A DNA stretch of 64,000 nt from Streptomyces sp. MST-110588 (GCF_022695595.1 NZ_CP074380.1:2659501-2723500), one strand, 5' to 3'; positions 18,973-28,128 are shown, counted from the first letter of the stretch. The notes: generated by a model not told the origin, from the sequence alone. Numbers and translations: made by a program.

Positions 18973-19888
18973 ACCGGATCCTCGGGTCCAGGACCGCGTA
19001 GAGCAGGTCGACGAGCAGGTTTGCGAGGAGGAAGACGACCACGAGGATGGTCACGAAGCCCACCACGGTCGGCGAGTTCTGCCGCGAGATGCCCTGGTAG
19101 AGCTGGTAGCCGACGCCCTGGATGTTGAAGATCCGCTCGGTGACGACCGCGCCGGCCATCAGGCCGCCGATGTCGGTACCGAGGAAGGTGACGACCGGGA
19201 TGAGCGAGTTGCGCAGCAGGTGGATGCTGACGACCCGGCGGCGCGGCAGACCCTTGGCGGTGGCCGTACGGATGTAGTCCGATCGCATGTTCTCGGCGAT
19301 GGACGTACGGGTCAGCCGGGAGACGTACGCCAGCGAGACACCCGCCAGCACGATGCCCGGCAGCAGCAGTTCGTCCATGTTGACGTCGATGGACACCGCG
19401 GGGGCGGTCCAGGCGAGCTTGATGCCGATGAAGTACTGGAGCACGTACCCCATGACGAAGGTCGGGATCGAGATCACCAGCAGGGTGAAGATCAGCACGC
19501 CGGTGTCCGCCAGCCGGCCGCGGCGCATACCCGCGACGACACCCAGCGACACACCCACCACGAGCTCGATGACGAAGGCCACCAGCGTCAGCTTGATCGT
19601 GTTGGGGAAGGCGGTACCCATCAGCTCGGTGACCGGGGTGCCGTTGAAGGACGTACCGAAGTCGCCCTGGAAAATACCCGCCATGTACTGCAGGTACTGG
19701 CTCCACAACGGGTCGTTGAGGTGCAGGGACTCCCGGATCTGAGCGGCGGTGGCCGGGTCCGGTGTCCGGTCTCCGAACATGGCGGCGATGGGATCACCGA
19801 TCGCGTAGACCATGACGAAGATCAAGAATGTGGTGCCGATGAAGACGGGCACCATCTGGAGCAGTCGTCGCAAGACGTAGCGCCCCAT
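18965..19888 (-). CDS. Peptide ABC transporter permease, DppB type (third operon)
   Basis: 307-aa permease, same length as the DppB-type protein at 11283. N-terminal membrane segment LLQMVPVFIGTTFLIFVMVYAI and five others; EAA loop ENMRSDYIRTATAKGLPRRRVVSIHLLRN. It is separated from the binding-protein gene by 121 nt that hold a strong hairpin (19914-19954), and is coupled to the DppC-type gene by overlap. Confidence 0.91.
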   Translation of the reverse strand: MGRYVLRRLLQMVPVFIGTTFLIFVMVYAIGDPIAAMFGDRTPDPATAAQIRESLHLNDPLWSQYLQYMAGIFQGDFGTSFNGTPVTELMGTAFPNTIKLTLVAFVIELVVGVSLGVVAGMRRGRLADTGVLIFTLLVISIPTFVMGYVLQYFIGIKLAWTAPAVSIDVNMDELLLPGIVLAGVSLAYVSRLTRTSIAENMRSDYIRTATAKGLPRRRVVSIHLLRNSLIPVVTFLGTDIGGLMAGAVVTERIFNIQGVGYQLYQGISRQNSPTVVGFVTILVVVFLLANLLVDLLYAVLDPRIRYA

Positions 19889-19913
19889 GTGTCCTCCAGA
19901 GAAGCGCCGACGC

Positions 19914-19954
19914 GGGGACAGCCGGCCCCGGTGGGCCGGGTGCCGGCTGTCCCC
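19914..19954 (-). terminator. Intercistronic hairpin (attenuator) after the binding-protein gene
   Basis: Perfect 13-bp arms (19914-19926 and 19942-19954, GGGGACAGCCGGC) with a 15-nt loop between binding protein and DppB-type permease. Such hairpins often protect the binding-protein mRNA or partly stop transcription so that the binding protein exceeds the permease. That role is inferred. Confidence 0.7.
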
Positions 19955-20009
19955 TGCAGCCGTGAGCGGTTATGTTCCGTGCGCCCCGCTCAGGGGCGTG
20001 CGCGTCGGG

Positions 20010-21638
20010 TCAGTCCTTGACCGAGATGTCGCTGAAGACGGGGACGCTGAACGGGTTGAGCTTGACGCCGGAGACCTTCTCCGACCAGCCGACGGTGCCG
20101 TTCTGGTAGAAGAGCGGGATGTTCACGACGTCCTTGAGGACCACCTTCTCGGCCTGCTTGTACAGGTCGGTGGCCTTCTTGATGTCCGGCTCGGCGGCGG
20201 CCTGCTTCATCAGGTCGTCGAACTCCTTGTTGCTCCACTTGCCGTCGTTGGAGCTGGCGCCGGTGGCGAAGAGCGGGGTGAGGAAGTTCTCGATGTGCGG
20301 GTAGTCCATCTGCCAGCCGGCGCGGAACGGCCCGTTCATCTCGCCCTTGGTGATCTGGTTGCGGAAGTCACCGAAGGTACCGACCGGGTTGCCCACGCAC
20401 GCCTTGTCATCGCCCAGCACCTTGTTGATGCTGTTGCAGGCCGCGTCCGCCCACTGCTTGTGGGAGTCCTTGTCGGCGTTGTAGCTGATGGTCATCTTCC
20501 CGCCGGGGATGCCGCCGCCCTCTTCGATGAGCTTCTTGGCCTCGGTCGGGTTGTACGTGCAGACGTCGCCGCAGATGTTCTTGTCGTAACCGTTGGCGTC
20601 ACCGAGCACCGGGGAGGACAGGTCCGTCATCGGCGTACGGGTGCCGTTGTAGATCTTCTCGGTGATGCTCTTGCGGTCGATCGCCATGGACAGGCCCTTG
20701 CGGACCTTCTCCATGCCCGGCTTGGTCCACTCCTTCTTGTAGAAGGGGAACGTCACGCCCTGGTAGATGCCGGCGGGCTGGGTGAAGTAGTTGCCCTTCA
20801 GGTCGGTCTTGGCGTTCTTGATCTGCTCGGCCGGGATGTCGTCGTCGATGTCGAGCTGACCGGACTGCAGCGCCACGTATGCCGCGTTGGAGTCGGTGAA
20901 GACCCGGAGCAGCACGCCCTTGTTCTTCGCCTTGTGGTCACCGGAGTAGTACTTGTTGGGCACCAGCTTCATCTGCGTGCCCTTCTTGTACTCCTCGATC
21001 GCGTACGGACCGTTGCCGACCGGCTTCTTCAGGTACGCCTCGTGGTCCTTGAAGAACTGCGTGGGCAGCGGCGCGAACGCCTTGTAGCCCAGGCGGATCG
21101 GCCAGGTGGAGAACTTCTTGTTGAGCTTGACCGTGAAGGTGTGGTCGTCGACGATCTTCAGGCCCGAGAGCGTCTTCTCGGTCGGCTTGCCCTCGGCGGG
21201 GGAGGTCTTGTCGTAGCCCTCGATGTCGGCGAAGAAGTAGGCGTTCTTCTGCGCGTTGGTGGCCAGCGCCGCGTAGTTCCAGGCGTCCACGAAGGACTTG
21301 GAGGTGATGGCCTCGCCGTTGGAGAACTTCAGACCCTTCTTGATCTTGATCGTGAAGTTCTGCGCGTCCTTGGACTCGATGGACTCGGCGGAGGCGTTCT
21401 TGGCCTCACCGGTCTTCGCGTCGTACTCCTTGAGGTTGCTGAAGATCATGTCCAGCACCTTGCCGCCGAGCACCTCGTTGGTGTTCGCGGGCTCCAGCGG
21501 GTTCTGCGGGTCACCCCAGTTGGCCCGGATGAACCCGGCCTCGTCGCTCTTGCTACCGCTGTTTCCACCGCACGCCGTGGCCCCCAGGGCCACGACTATC
21601 GCACCTGCGACCCAGGTGGCGCTCTTGGCACCGCGCAT
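20010..21638 (-). CDS. Peptide-binding lipoprotein (SBP family 5), third operon
   Basis: 542-aa binding protein with lipobox ATAC (Cys 23), the same length as the paralogue at 12280 and alignable throughout. Family 5 features include KKGLKFSNGEAITSKSFVDAWNYAA and KKPVGNGPYAIEEYKKGT. The cysteine pairs near residues 350 (ICGDVC) and 400 are conserved with the paralogue, suggesting disulfides outside the membrane. The coding sequence is Lys-rich compared with the paralogue. GAGGAGG precedes ATG 21638. It heads the third importer operon. Confidence 0.91.
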   Translation of the reverse strand: MRGAKSATWVAGAIVVALGATACGGNSGSKSDEAGFIRANWGDPQNPLEPANTNEVLGGKVLDMIFSNLKEYDAKTGEAKNASAESIESKDAQNFTIKIKKGLKFSNGEAITSKSFVDAWNYAALATNAQKNAYFFADIEGYDKTSPAEGKPTEKTLSGLKIVDDHTFTVKLNKKFSTWPIRLGYKAFAPLPTQFFKDHEAYLKKPVGNGPYAIEEYKKGTQMKLVPNKYYSGDHKAKNKGVLLRVFTDSNAAYVALQSGQLDIDDDIPAEQIKNAKTDLKGNYFTQPAGIYQGVTFPFYKKEWTKPGMEKVRKGLSMAIDRKSITEKIYNGTRTPMTDLSSPVLGDANGYDKNICGDVCTYNPTEAKKLIEEGGGIPGGKMTISYNADKDSHKQWADAACNSINKVLGDDKACVGNPVGTFGDFRNQITKGEMNGPFRAGWQMDYPHIENFLTPLFATGASSNDGKWSNKEFDDLMKQAAAEPDIKKATDLYKQAEKVVLKDVVNIPLFYQNGTVGWSEKVSGVKLNPFSVPVFSDISVKD

Positions 21639-22095
21639 GGGACTGCCTCCTCATGAGTCCATTCACTACATGGAAAGGAGCCGGCCCCGGCTGACACCCC
21701 TGACAGACAGCGACCAGCTCCGATGCTCGTGAGTCGGCGCTCCCCACAGCGCGTGACCCATTGACCCGAGCTCGAATGGGCCCAGTCTCAGTCACATGGG
21801 CCCCGTAAGCCACGCGTAAGGGGTCTCAGTTTGGTCACATCACGGCGTTCAGGGTTCGAAAACCGGACAAAAACAATCCATCCAGACAGTCACGAAAAGG
21901 ACTCAAGGTGCAGTTCACCCGAGGTGTGTTCGGCATCCGGACGCCTTACGAACCCGCCTGCACCGAGGCACCCTTGACAAGCGACCCCCCGTTCAGTACG
22001 CGCCGTACCGGCAGGGGCGCACTCCGCGGCACCGTATCCGACGGGCCTGCCGAAGGCGCCCCCAGGGCCGTGGACCATTCACTCCAGGCCCGGTT
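21639..22095. promoter_or_regulatory. Intergenic region: promoter of third importer operon, no firm gene
   Basis: About 450 nt between the importer operon and the biosynthetic cluster terminator. The importer promoter must lie here, reading leftward. An AT-richer part (21835-21900) is compatible with promoters. A TTGACA hexamer on the + strand (about 21975) lacks a good -10 partner. A 65-codon + strand frame (GTG 21908, AAGGA upstream) has weak codon bias and no recognisable domain, so it is not called as a gene. Confidence 0.3.
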
Positions 22096-22139
22096 GTCAA
22101 AATAGCGTCGTCCGCCCGGAGGGCGGGCGGGATTTTGAC
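22096..22139. terminator. Terminator at the end of the biosynthetic cluster
   Basis: Nested inverted repeat: outer arms GTCAAAAT (22096-22103) and ATTTTGAC (22132-22139), inner GC stem CCGCCC (22112-22117) with GGGCGG (22121-22126). The A and T runs give a T-tract in both directions. It lies 9 nt beyond the last cluster gene. Confidence 0.85.
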
Positions 22140-22147
22140 GACCGGCC

Positions 22148-23713
22148 CTAGAGGCGGGCAGGTCCGTCCTCCGCGGTGGTCATGGAGTGCACCGCAGCCA
22201 GCAGGTGGGACATGAGCCGGCCGGGCAGTTCCGCACCGAAGCGGTTCACGTCCGCGGTCACGTGCAGACTCAGCCCCTCACCCTCGGAATCGTTGAGCGC
22301 CTCGATCCGCACCGGCAGGCTCGTGTGATCGCGCATGTCCTCCTCGGCCCCCACCAGACCCGACCTCAGCAAGGCGTTCCGGGGGTGGAAGTGCACGTAA
22401 TTGAACATGACCTCGAACGGATTCCGCCCCAGCACCCTGCGGAACTCCGCGTGCGGGAAACGTCGGTGCGGCAGGAGCCGGTTCTCCGCGTCCAGCGCTT
22501 CGCGGGCAGCCTTCTGCCAGGTCGCCCCCGACAGGTCCAGCCGCAGCGGCAACTGGTTCAGGAACAGGCCCAGCGTCACATCGGACCCCGTGCGTTCGGG
22601 GCGGCCGTTCATCAGCAGCCCGACGACCGGTGTGTCGGTCTCCCAGGCCGCTCCGACCGCCACGCAGCCGACGGCCAGTAGCAGGCTCTTGACCGGCAGA
22701 CCCCATCGGGTGGACAGCTCGAACAACCGCGCCGCGTCGGGCTCCGGGACCGCGGCGGAGACCTTGCGGTGATCAGGGACGTCCAGGATCTCCTCCCGCT
22801 GCGCGGGCAGCAGTTCCTTCATGGCCTCGAAGAACCGTACGGATTCCTCGTCACGCAGCGCCTCCCGTTCCAGCCGCACGAACTCGGCGTACGGGAGCGC
22901 CGCGGGGAAGTCGGGGCGGGTCCCCTCCAGCAGCGAGGCGTACGCACGGACCAGCTCGCTGAAGAAGACCGCCTCACTCCAGCCGTCCATGATCGAATGG
23001 TGGAAGGCGTAGGACAGGCGGAAGGCCGCCGGGCCGGTGGCGGCGGCATGGACACGGAGCAGCGGGGCGCTTTCGGGGTCGAAGGGGACGCCGAGTTCCG
23101 CCATCACCTGTTCATACCGCTCGCCGACGACCGCTTCGTCGAGCCCCTGGTGATCAGCGGTGACCAGCGGGATCCGGGCCTCCTTCACCACAAGCTGCAT
23201 CGGCTCGCTGAAGGTGCCGAAGTCGAACCGGGTACGCAGTACGGAGTGGCGCCGCGACATCAGATCCAGGGCCTGGCGCAGCGTCTTCGGTACCAGCGGA
23301 CGGTTGACCGTGCGGGATATCACATCGAGGTAGAAGGCCCCGTCGCTGACCAGGCTCTCGTAAACCAGACCGAGTTGGAGCATGGCCGCCGGAAACGCAT
23401 CCACCGCGTCGGCGGGGACCCTGGCCCGGTCCAGCACCGAGAGCTGGCCCAGGGCACCGGGCTCCTTGGAACGGTCCGCCGCCTGGGTACCGGCCTGGCA
23501 TGCGCCGCGTGGCGTCGGGTTGGTGAACAGGTCGATCAGCGACAGCGGGAGCCCGTGCTCCTGCGCGGCACCGATGACCTTCAGTGCCAGCAGCGAGTCA
23601 CCGCCCAGGGAGAAGAAGTCGTCATCGGGACCGACCCGGTCCACTCCCAGGATCTCCTTCCAGATCCGCGCCAGCAGGGTCACCGGATCCGGCGCCGTCC
23701 TACCGTCAGTCAT
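22148..23713 (-). CDS. NRPS protein, carrier-condensation (T-C)
   Basis: 521-aa two-domain protein. Residues 10-75 form a peptidyl carrier domain with the phosphopantetheine Ser in FFSLGGDS (Ser 40). Residues 105-515 form a condensation domain with an intact active site HHSIMDG (238-244). ATG 23713 is chosen because AAGGAG lies just upstream; an upstream in-frame start would add only 12 residues. It is the last gene of the cluster. A C domain at the end of the line, with no following carrier, may release the product onto an amine or alcohol, or act in trans with other carriers. Which substrate its own T domain carries is unknown. Confidence 0.9.
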   Translation of the reverse strand: MTDGRTAPDPVTLLARIWKEILGVDRVGPDDDFFSLGGDSLLALKVIGAAQEHGLPLSLIDLFTNPTPRGACQAGTQAADRSKEPGALGQLSVLDRARVPADAVDAFPAAMLQLGLVYESLVSDGAFYLDVISRTVNRPLVPKTLRQALDLMSRRHSVLRTRFDFGTFSEPMQLVVKEARIPLVTADHQGLDEAVVGERYEQVMAELGVPFDPESAPLLRVHAAATGPAAFRLSYAFHHSIMDGWSEAVFFSELVRAYASLLEGTRPDFPAALPYAEFVRLEREALRDEESVRFFEAMKELLPAQREEILDVPDHRKVSAAVPEPDAARLFELSTRWGLPVKSLLLAVGCVAVGAAWETDTPVVGLLMNGRPERTGSDVTLGLFLNQLPLRLDLSGATWQKAAREALDAENRLLPHRRFPHAEFRRVLGRNPFEVMFNYVHFHPRNALLRSGLVGAEEDMRDHTSLPVRIEALNDSEGEGLSLHVTADVNRFGAELPGRLMSHLLAAVHSMTTAEDGPARL

Positions 23714-23794
23714 CGGGGCATCTCCTTGTTTCGTGGTGTGGACACGCATGCGGGGGTTCCGTACGCGCGGGGGTCGTACAGCTCGTGACCCGGC

Positions 23795-25090
23795 TCACAA
23801 CGCGCCCAGTTCGGCACCGGTGACGGAAGATTCCGTGACCGCGGCGCCCGGTTCGTCGGCGAAGGCGAAGCGGTAGCGCAAGGTGGCTTCCACTTCCTTG
23901 GCGATGGTCGCCAGCTCGGTGACGTCCGGGGCCTCCCCCATCACGATGTCCAGCTCCTGGGTCTGGACACCGCCCGGCAACCGGGCTCCCGCCTTGGCGT
24001 ACGGCCGGTAGAGGGTCACCCCCGCGTTCCGTTTGACCTCCTCCACCCCCTCGATGCCCAGGAGGGTGCTCGCCCGGCGTGGTGCCGGATGGAAGAGCTG
24101 GAAGTAGGCACGGCCGCGGTAGAAGTCCGGTGTGGGCACCGCCTCACCGAGCGCGGTGCGCCCGGCCAGTTCGATGAGGTTCAGGCCCAGTGCCCGTACG
24201 GACAGTTCGTTGATGCCGCCGCCGAGCCGGCCGTTGACCTCGATGAGCCGCGGCCCGTCGGGGGTCAGCTTGATCTCCGTGTGGGTCAGGCCGGATCGGA
24301 CCCCGAGCGCTTCCACGGAGCGCCGCGCCAGTTCGCGCGCCCGCTCCTCCTCCTCGTACTCCAACGGCGACGGCCAGAACCGCCCGGTCTCCCGGAAGGG
24401 CGGCACCATGGGGAACTTTCCGGTCACGGCGATGTCGGTGACCTGGCCCTGCCGCACGATGCTCTCCACCGACACGTAGTCGCCGAACGGGCCGAGGTCC
24501 CGGCCGGGCAGGTACTCCTCCAGTACCAGGGCACCGCCGGCCACCAGGCCCGGCCGCTCCTCGCTCAGCAGGCCGCGTACCAGCTCCAGGCCCTCCCCGA
24601 CGTCCGTGACCAGGAAGGTGTTGCGGCTGCCGCCGCCGTGCGCGGGTTTGAGCACGGCCGGAAGTCCCGTATCGGCCACCGCCCGCGCCCAGTCGTTCTC
24701 GGTCGCGATCCGGTGGCAGCGCACGGTGTCCACACCCGCGGCCCGTAAGGCGTCCCGCTGCAACCACTTGTCGGTGAGCCGGCCGACCGTGGGCCGGTCG
24801 TGGAAGGGCAGTTCCAGCGCCGAGGCGACCTCGGCCGCGAATCTCAGTGCCCTCTCGCTGTAGGTGACCAGGCCGTCCGGGACGTACGGACGCAGTCGCG
24901 CGGCGGCCTCCGCCGCCGACCCGGTCGTGATCACGGGGCCGAACTGCGAGAGCAGCGGTTCCATCGCCCGTGTGTGGTCGGCGGGCTCGGTGACGAAGAC
25001 GCACCGTGCCCAACTCGCCAGGCCGACGGCGATGTCACCGGGGTGTGCCGCACCGTCGGCGTACACCACGATCAGGGTCTTGGGCATCAT
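23795..25090 (-). CDS. ATP-grasp ligase
   Basis: 431-aa ATP-grasp enzyme. Residues 1-100 form the preATP-grasp part. The ATP-binding subdomain has LKPAHGGGSRNTF (147-159) and EEYLPG (191-196). The metal/phosphate site shows EIKL (272-275) and EVNGRLGGG (284-292), with acidic and Asn residues as in carboxylate-amine ligases. Members in natural product clusters activate a carboxylate as acyl phosphate and join it to an amine, such as forming a dipeptide or amide. ATG 25090 overlaps the thioesterase stop as ATGA. Codon 115 is TTA (24746-24748), implying dependence on the bldA tRNA. Its substrate is not predictable here. Confidence 0.88.
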   Translation of the reverse strand: MMPKTLIVVYADGAAHPGDIAVGLASWARCVFVTEPADHTRAMEPLLSQFGPVITTGSAAEAAARLRPYVPDGLVTYSERALRFAAEVASALELPFHDRPTVGRLTDKWLQRDALRAAGVDTVRCHRIATENDWARAVADTGLPAVLKPAHGGGSRNTFLVTDVGEGLELVRGLLSEERPGLVAGGALVLEEYLPGRDLGPFGDYVSVESIVRQGQVTDIAVTGKFPMVPPFRETGRFWPSPLEYEEEERARELARRSVEALGVRSGLTHTEIKLTPDGPRLIEVNGRLGGGINELSVRALGLNLIELAGRTALGEAVPTPDFYRGRAYFQLFHPAPRRASTLLGIEGVEEVKRNAGVTLYRPYAKAGARLPGGVQTQELDIVMGEAPDVTELATIAKEVEATLRYRFAFADEPGAAVTESSVTGAELGAL

Positions 25091-25902
25091 TCCTGCTTTC
25101 CGGATCGCTGTGCGGGCACCGGGAGCGGTACCGGGGCGGGCGGCAGTGCGTCGCGGACCAGCCGACAGAATTCCGGCGTCCGCTCCCGGTAGTAGAAGTG
25201 GCCGCCCGGCAGCGAACGGGTGGTGAACTTTCCGGTCGTCCACCGTCCCCAGGCGTCCAGGCAGTCATGGGTGACCCATGGATCGGCCGTACCGCCCATC
25301 GCCAGCAGGGGACACGACACCGTCCGGCGCGTATCGCACCGATAGCGGGCCAGCAGCAGGTAGTCGGCGCGCAGTACGGGCACCAGCAGATCGACGATGT
25401 CGGCATGCGTGGCGCCCTCGATGCCCGCACCGTCCCCGGTCGCCAGTTCCTCCAGCCAGTCCTCCCGGCTCATCCCTAGGACGGCCGCCGGATCCAGGCG
25501 CTGCATGTCCGGTGGCCTGGCGGCCGAAACGGCCAGCAGCTCCACCTCACGCCCCAGGCTTTCCAGGCGCACCGCGATCTCGTACGAGAGGACCGCGCCC
25601 AGGCTGTGCCCGGCCAGAACCAGCGGCCCTTCGGTGTGGGCGGCGACCTCGCCGGCCGCCTGCCGCGCCAGTTCCTCCAGCGACCGCGCGTGTGGTTCCC
25701 CCGCCCTGGGGCCACGCCCGGGGTATTGGAGAGCCAGTGCGGTTTCGCCCTGGTGCAGGAGTGCCGGAAGCCACTCGGCCAGTGCGTAGGCGCTGCCGCC
25801 GCCGAACGGAGCCAGCACGAAAGTGCGCCCCGCCCCCGGTGCGGTACGACCGGTTGCGGCACCGCCGAACCTCCAGAGCAGCTCGGTCATTCGCTGGCGC
25901 AT
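25087..25902 (-). CDS. Type II thioesterase
   Basis: 271-aa alpha/beta-hydrolase of the stand-alone NRPS/PKS thioesterase family (GrsT/RifR type). Nucleophile Ser 100 is in AGHSLGA, the Asp in MGGTADPW and the His in LPGGHFYY. These enzymes free carrier domains from wrong or stalled acyl groups. ATG 25902 is chosen since the family starts about 25 residues before the APFGGG motif; a longer frame reaches 25947. The gap to the upstream A-T gene is 88 nt and includes a small imperfect hairpin. A second enzyme of the same family at 39587-40343 is broken, so this may be the only active one. Confidence 0.92.
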   Translation of the reverse strand: MRQRMTELLWRFGGAATGRTAPGAGRTFVLAPFGGGSAYALAEWLPALLHQGETALALQYPGRGPRAGEPHARSLEELARQAAGEVAAHTEGPLVLAGHSLGAVLSYEIAVRLESLGREVELLAVSAARPPDMQRLDPAAVLGMSREDWLEELATGDGAGIEGATHADIVDLLVPVLRADYLLLARYRCDTRRTVSCPLLAMGGTADPWVTHDCLDAWGRWTTGKFTTRSLPGGHFYYRERTPEFCRLVRDALPPAPVPLPVPAQRSGKQE

Positions 25903-25990
25903 GGTGCGTACGTCCCTCTGTCTAGACGGTGGCCGTTCGCCGGGCACTCCGCGCCCCTTGCCGGGACCGCGGTGCCCGCTCCGTCGGCGT

Positions 25991-27829
25991 TCACAGCTCG
26001 ATAACCGTTCCGGCGTCCGGGGCGGCCGGTGGCGGGGTCCGGCCCGGCTCCCCCTGGTCCAGCGCCGAGGCCAGCGCGGCGACGGTGGCGTGGGTGTAGA
26101 GCTGGGCGATGCCCAGCCGTGGGTGGTGGCGGCGCAGCCGGGCGAAGACCGTGAGCGCCTTGAAGGAGTCGCCGCCGATCTCCAGGAACCGTTCGTGCCG
26201 ACCGACCCGGGCCCGTCCCAACGCCTCGGCCCAGATGCCGGCGACCAGCCGCTCGGTGGCCGTACACGGGGGGTCCTGCGACGCGTCCTGCGCCGCGGTC
26301 CCGGAACCGGCCGCCGCCCGCACGGCCGCCCGCAGGGTGGCGAAGTCCGCCTTGCCGTTGAGGTTCACCGGGATACCGGGCACGACGTGCAGCCCGCTGG
26401 GGACCAACGCCGACGGCAGGGCCGCACGTAGCCGGCGGGTCAGTTCCCGTGGGTCGGCGTCCGCGACGACATAGGCGACCAGTTCCAGTGGCGCGTCGGG
26501 CACCGGACGCTCGCCCGTCACGACGGCCTGCCGGACCCCGGGAAGAGACAGCAAGGCCGTCTCCACCTCACCGGGCTCCACCCGGTTTCCTCGGATCTTG
26601 AGCTGACGGTCGGCGCGCCCCAGGTAGTCCAGCAGGCCGCCCGGCTCCCGTACGACCAGATCGTCGGTGCGGTAGAAGAGCCCGGCTTCCGGGCGGTCCT
26701 CCAGAGGGACGAAGACGGTCTCCGTGAGTGCCGCCTCGCCCAGGTATCCGGAGGCCACACAGGCCCCGCCCAGGTACAGGACGCCGGGCGTGCCGTCGGC
26801 CACCGGACGGCGGTTCTCGTCCCGTACGCACGCCTCCACGCCGGCCAGCGGGGTGCCGACCGGCACCCGGGGCCGCCGGGCGTCCTCGGGCCCGACCCGG
26901 TGCATCGTGGCCAAGATGGTGGCCTCGGAGGGACCGTACCCGTTGTAGACCTCCAGGTCGGGCCGTGCGCGCAGGACCGCGCCCGCCAGCCTGGGCGGAA
27001 AGGGCTCCCCCGCCACCACCAGCACCCGCCGTGGCAGCAGTGCCGCCAGGCTGCCCTGGGCTGCCAGCGCCTCCATCTGCGAGGGGGTGTAGGTCAGGCA
27101 GTCCACGGGGTGTGCCGAGAGTTCCGCGCCGAGCGCCACCGGGTCCAGCGTGGTCTGGCGCGGGTACACGTCCAGGCGGGCACCCGACAGGAGCGCTCCG
27201 TACACGGAGACCTTGCCGAGGTCGGCGGCGAAGGTCGTGACCAGTCCGAAGCTGTCCAGGGACCGCGCCTGTACCCGCTGCCGGAACGCCCGGCAGTAGT
27301 TCAGCAGCGCGCGGTGCCGGACCACGACGGCTTTGGGCGTGCCGGTCGAACCGGAGGTGCAGACCAGGTACGCCACGTCCTCGGCGTCCAGCCCCGGGTC
27401 GATTCTGTACTCGGCTCCCTGGTCCGTGCCGTGCAGAACGCGCAGCGGGGGCCCGTCCCCCGGGACGCGCCGCTCGTTGCGCTCGTCGGTGATCACCGCG
27501 CGGGCCCGGGTCGTCTCCAGCAGCGCCGTGACCCGCGGATCGGGATCGGTCGCTTCGATGTGCACGTACGCGGCACCGACCGCCCAGGCCGCCAGTACGG
27601 CGATCACGCACCGGTGTGAGCGGTCCATCAAAGTGGCCACGACGTCGCCCCGTCCGACCCCCTGTTCACGCAGCCAGTCGGCGACGCCGCCCGCGGCCCG
27701 GGACAGCTCCTCATAGGTCATATGGGCGGAACCCTGCCGCAATGCGGGCCGGGTGGCCGCGCGGACGGCCGAGGTCCTGAAGACGTGCGCCGCGGTGCCG
27801 GGCGGCTGCTGGGCCGGCGAGAAAGACAT
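25991..27829 (-). CDS. NRPS protein, adenylation-carrier (A-T), specificity unknown
   Basis: 612-aa protein. The adenylation domain (about 15-510) has A3 CTSGSTGTPKA, A5 NGYGPSEAT, A7 YRTDD, A8 GRADRQLKIRGNRVEPGE and A10 NLNGKADF with the catalytic Lys. The carrier domain (about 530-600) has FLEIGGDSFKA. The A4 region reads FAADLGKVSVYGALL instead of the usual FDxSxxE..., two residues longer, so the normal 10-residue code cannot be aligned with confidence. The substrate may not be a standard alpha-amino acid. There is no C domain, so it acts as a loading protein or in trans. It follows the ACP gene by 20 nt. Confidence 0.9.
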   Translation of the reverse strand: MSFSPAQQPPGTAAHVFRTSAVRAATRPALRQGSAHMTYEELSRAAGGVADWLREQGVGRGDVVATLMDRSHRCVIAVLAAWAVGAAYVHIEATDPDPRVTALLETTRARAVITDERNERRVPGDGPPLRVLHGTDQGAEYRIDPGLDAEDVAYLVCTSGSTGTPKAVVVRHRALLNYCRAFRQRVQARSLDSFGLVTTFAADLGKVSVYGALLSGARLDVYPRQTTLDPVALGAELSAHPVDCLTYTPSQMEALAAQGSLAALLPRRVLVVAGEPFPPRLAGAVLRARPDLEVYNGYGPSEATILATMHRVGPEDARRPRVPVGTPLAGVEACVRDENRRPVADGTPGVLYLGGACVASGYLGEAALTETVFVPLEDRPEAGLFYRTDDLVVREPGGLLDYLGRADRQLKIRGNRVEPGEVETALLSLPGVRQAVVTGERPVPDAPLELVAYVVADADPRELTRRLRAALPSALVPSGLHVVPGIPVNLNGKADFATLRAAVRAAAGSGTAAQDASQDPPCTATERLVAGIWAEALGRARVGRHERFLEIGGDSFKALTVFARLRRHHPRLGIAQLYTHATVAALASALDQGEPGRTPPPAAPDAGTVIEL

Positions 27830-27849
27830 GGGACGTTCCTTTCTTGACG

Positions 27850-28128
27850 TCATGCGCAGGGACGCGTCGAGCCGACCGTGATCATGGCCGCCAGTTCGTC
27901 CACGGTCTCGGTCCGGAAGTACTGCCGGAGCGTCAGTTGGACGCCGAAGTGGGCCTCGACAGTGGTGAGCAGCCGCAGCGCGACCAGGCTGCTCCAACTG
28001 TCCAGGTCGCGAAAGCGTGAGCTGCCGGTGAGCGTGTCGGCGGGGACGTCGGTCACCGCCGAGATGATCCGGGTCAGTTCGGCCTGGTGGTCAGGGGTGT
28101 CGGGCACGGGAGCCTCATCCTTCGTCAT
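27850..28128 (-). CDS. Acyl carrier protein partner of FkbH
   Basis: 92-aa stand-alone carrier protein. The phosphopantetheine site is LDSWSSL (Ser 44), with Trp in place of the usual Leu after the Ser. Its ATG lies inside the end of the FkbH gene (14-nt overlap), implying coupled translation and a matched partner. In FkbH systems the ACP receives a D-glyceryl group from 1,3-bisphosphoglycerate. No ACP-linked dehydrogenases or O-methyltransferase (FkbK/I/G types) are nearby, so conversion to methoxymalonyl- or hydroxymalonyl-ACP is not expected. Confidence 0.88.
   Translation of the reverse strand: MTKDEAPVPDTPDHQAELTRIISAVTDVPADTLTGSSRFRDLDSWSSLVALRLLTTVEAHFGVQLTLRQYFRTETVDELAAMITVGSTRPCA

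Noticed and set aside
21908..22105. A 65-codon + strand frame with AAGGA before GTG in the gap left of the cluster terminator
   Set aside because: Weak third-position GC, no known domain, and it ends inside the terminator stem. Not enough for a gene call.
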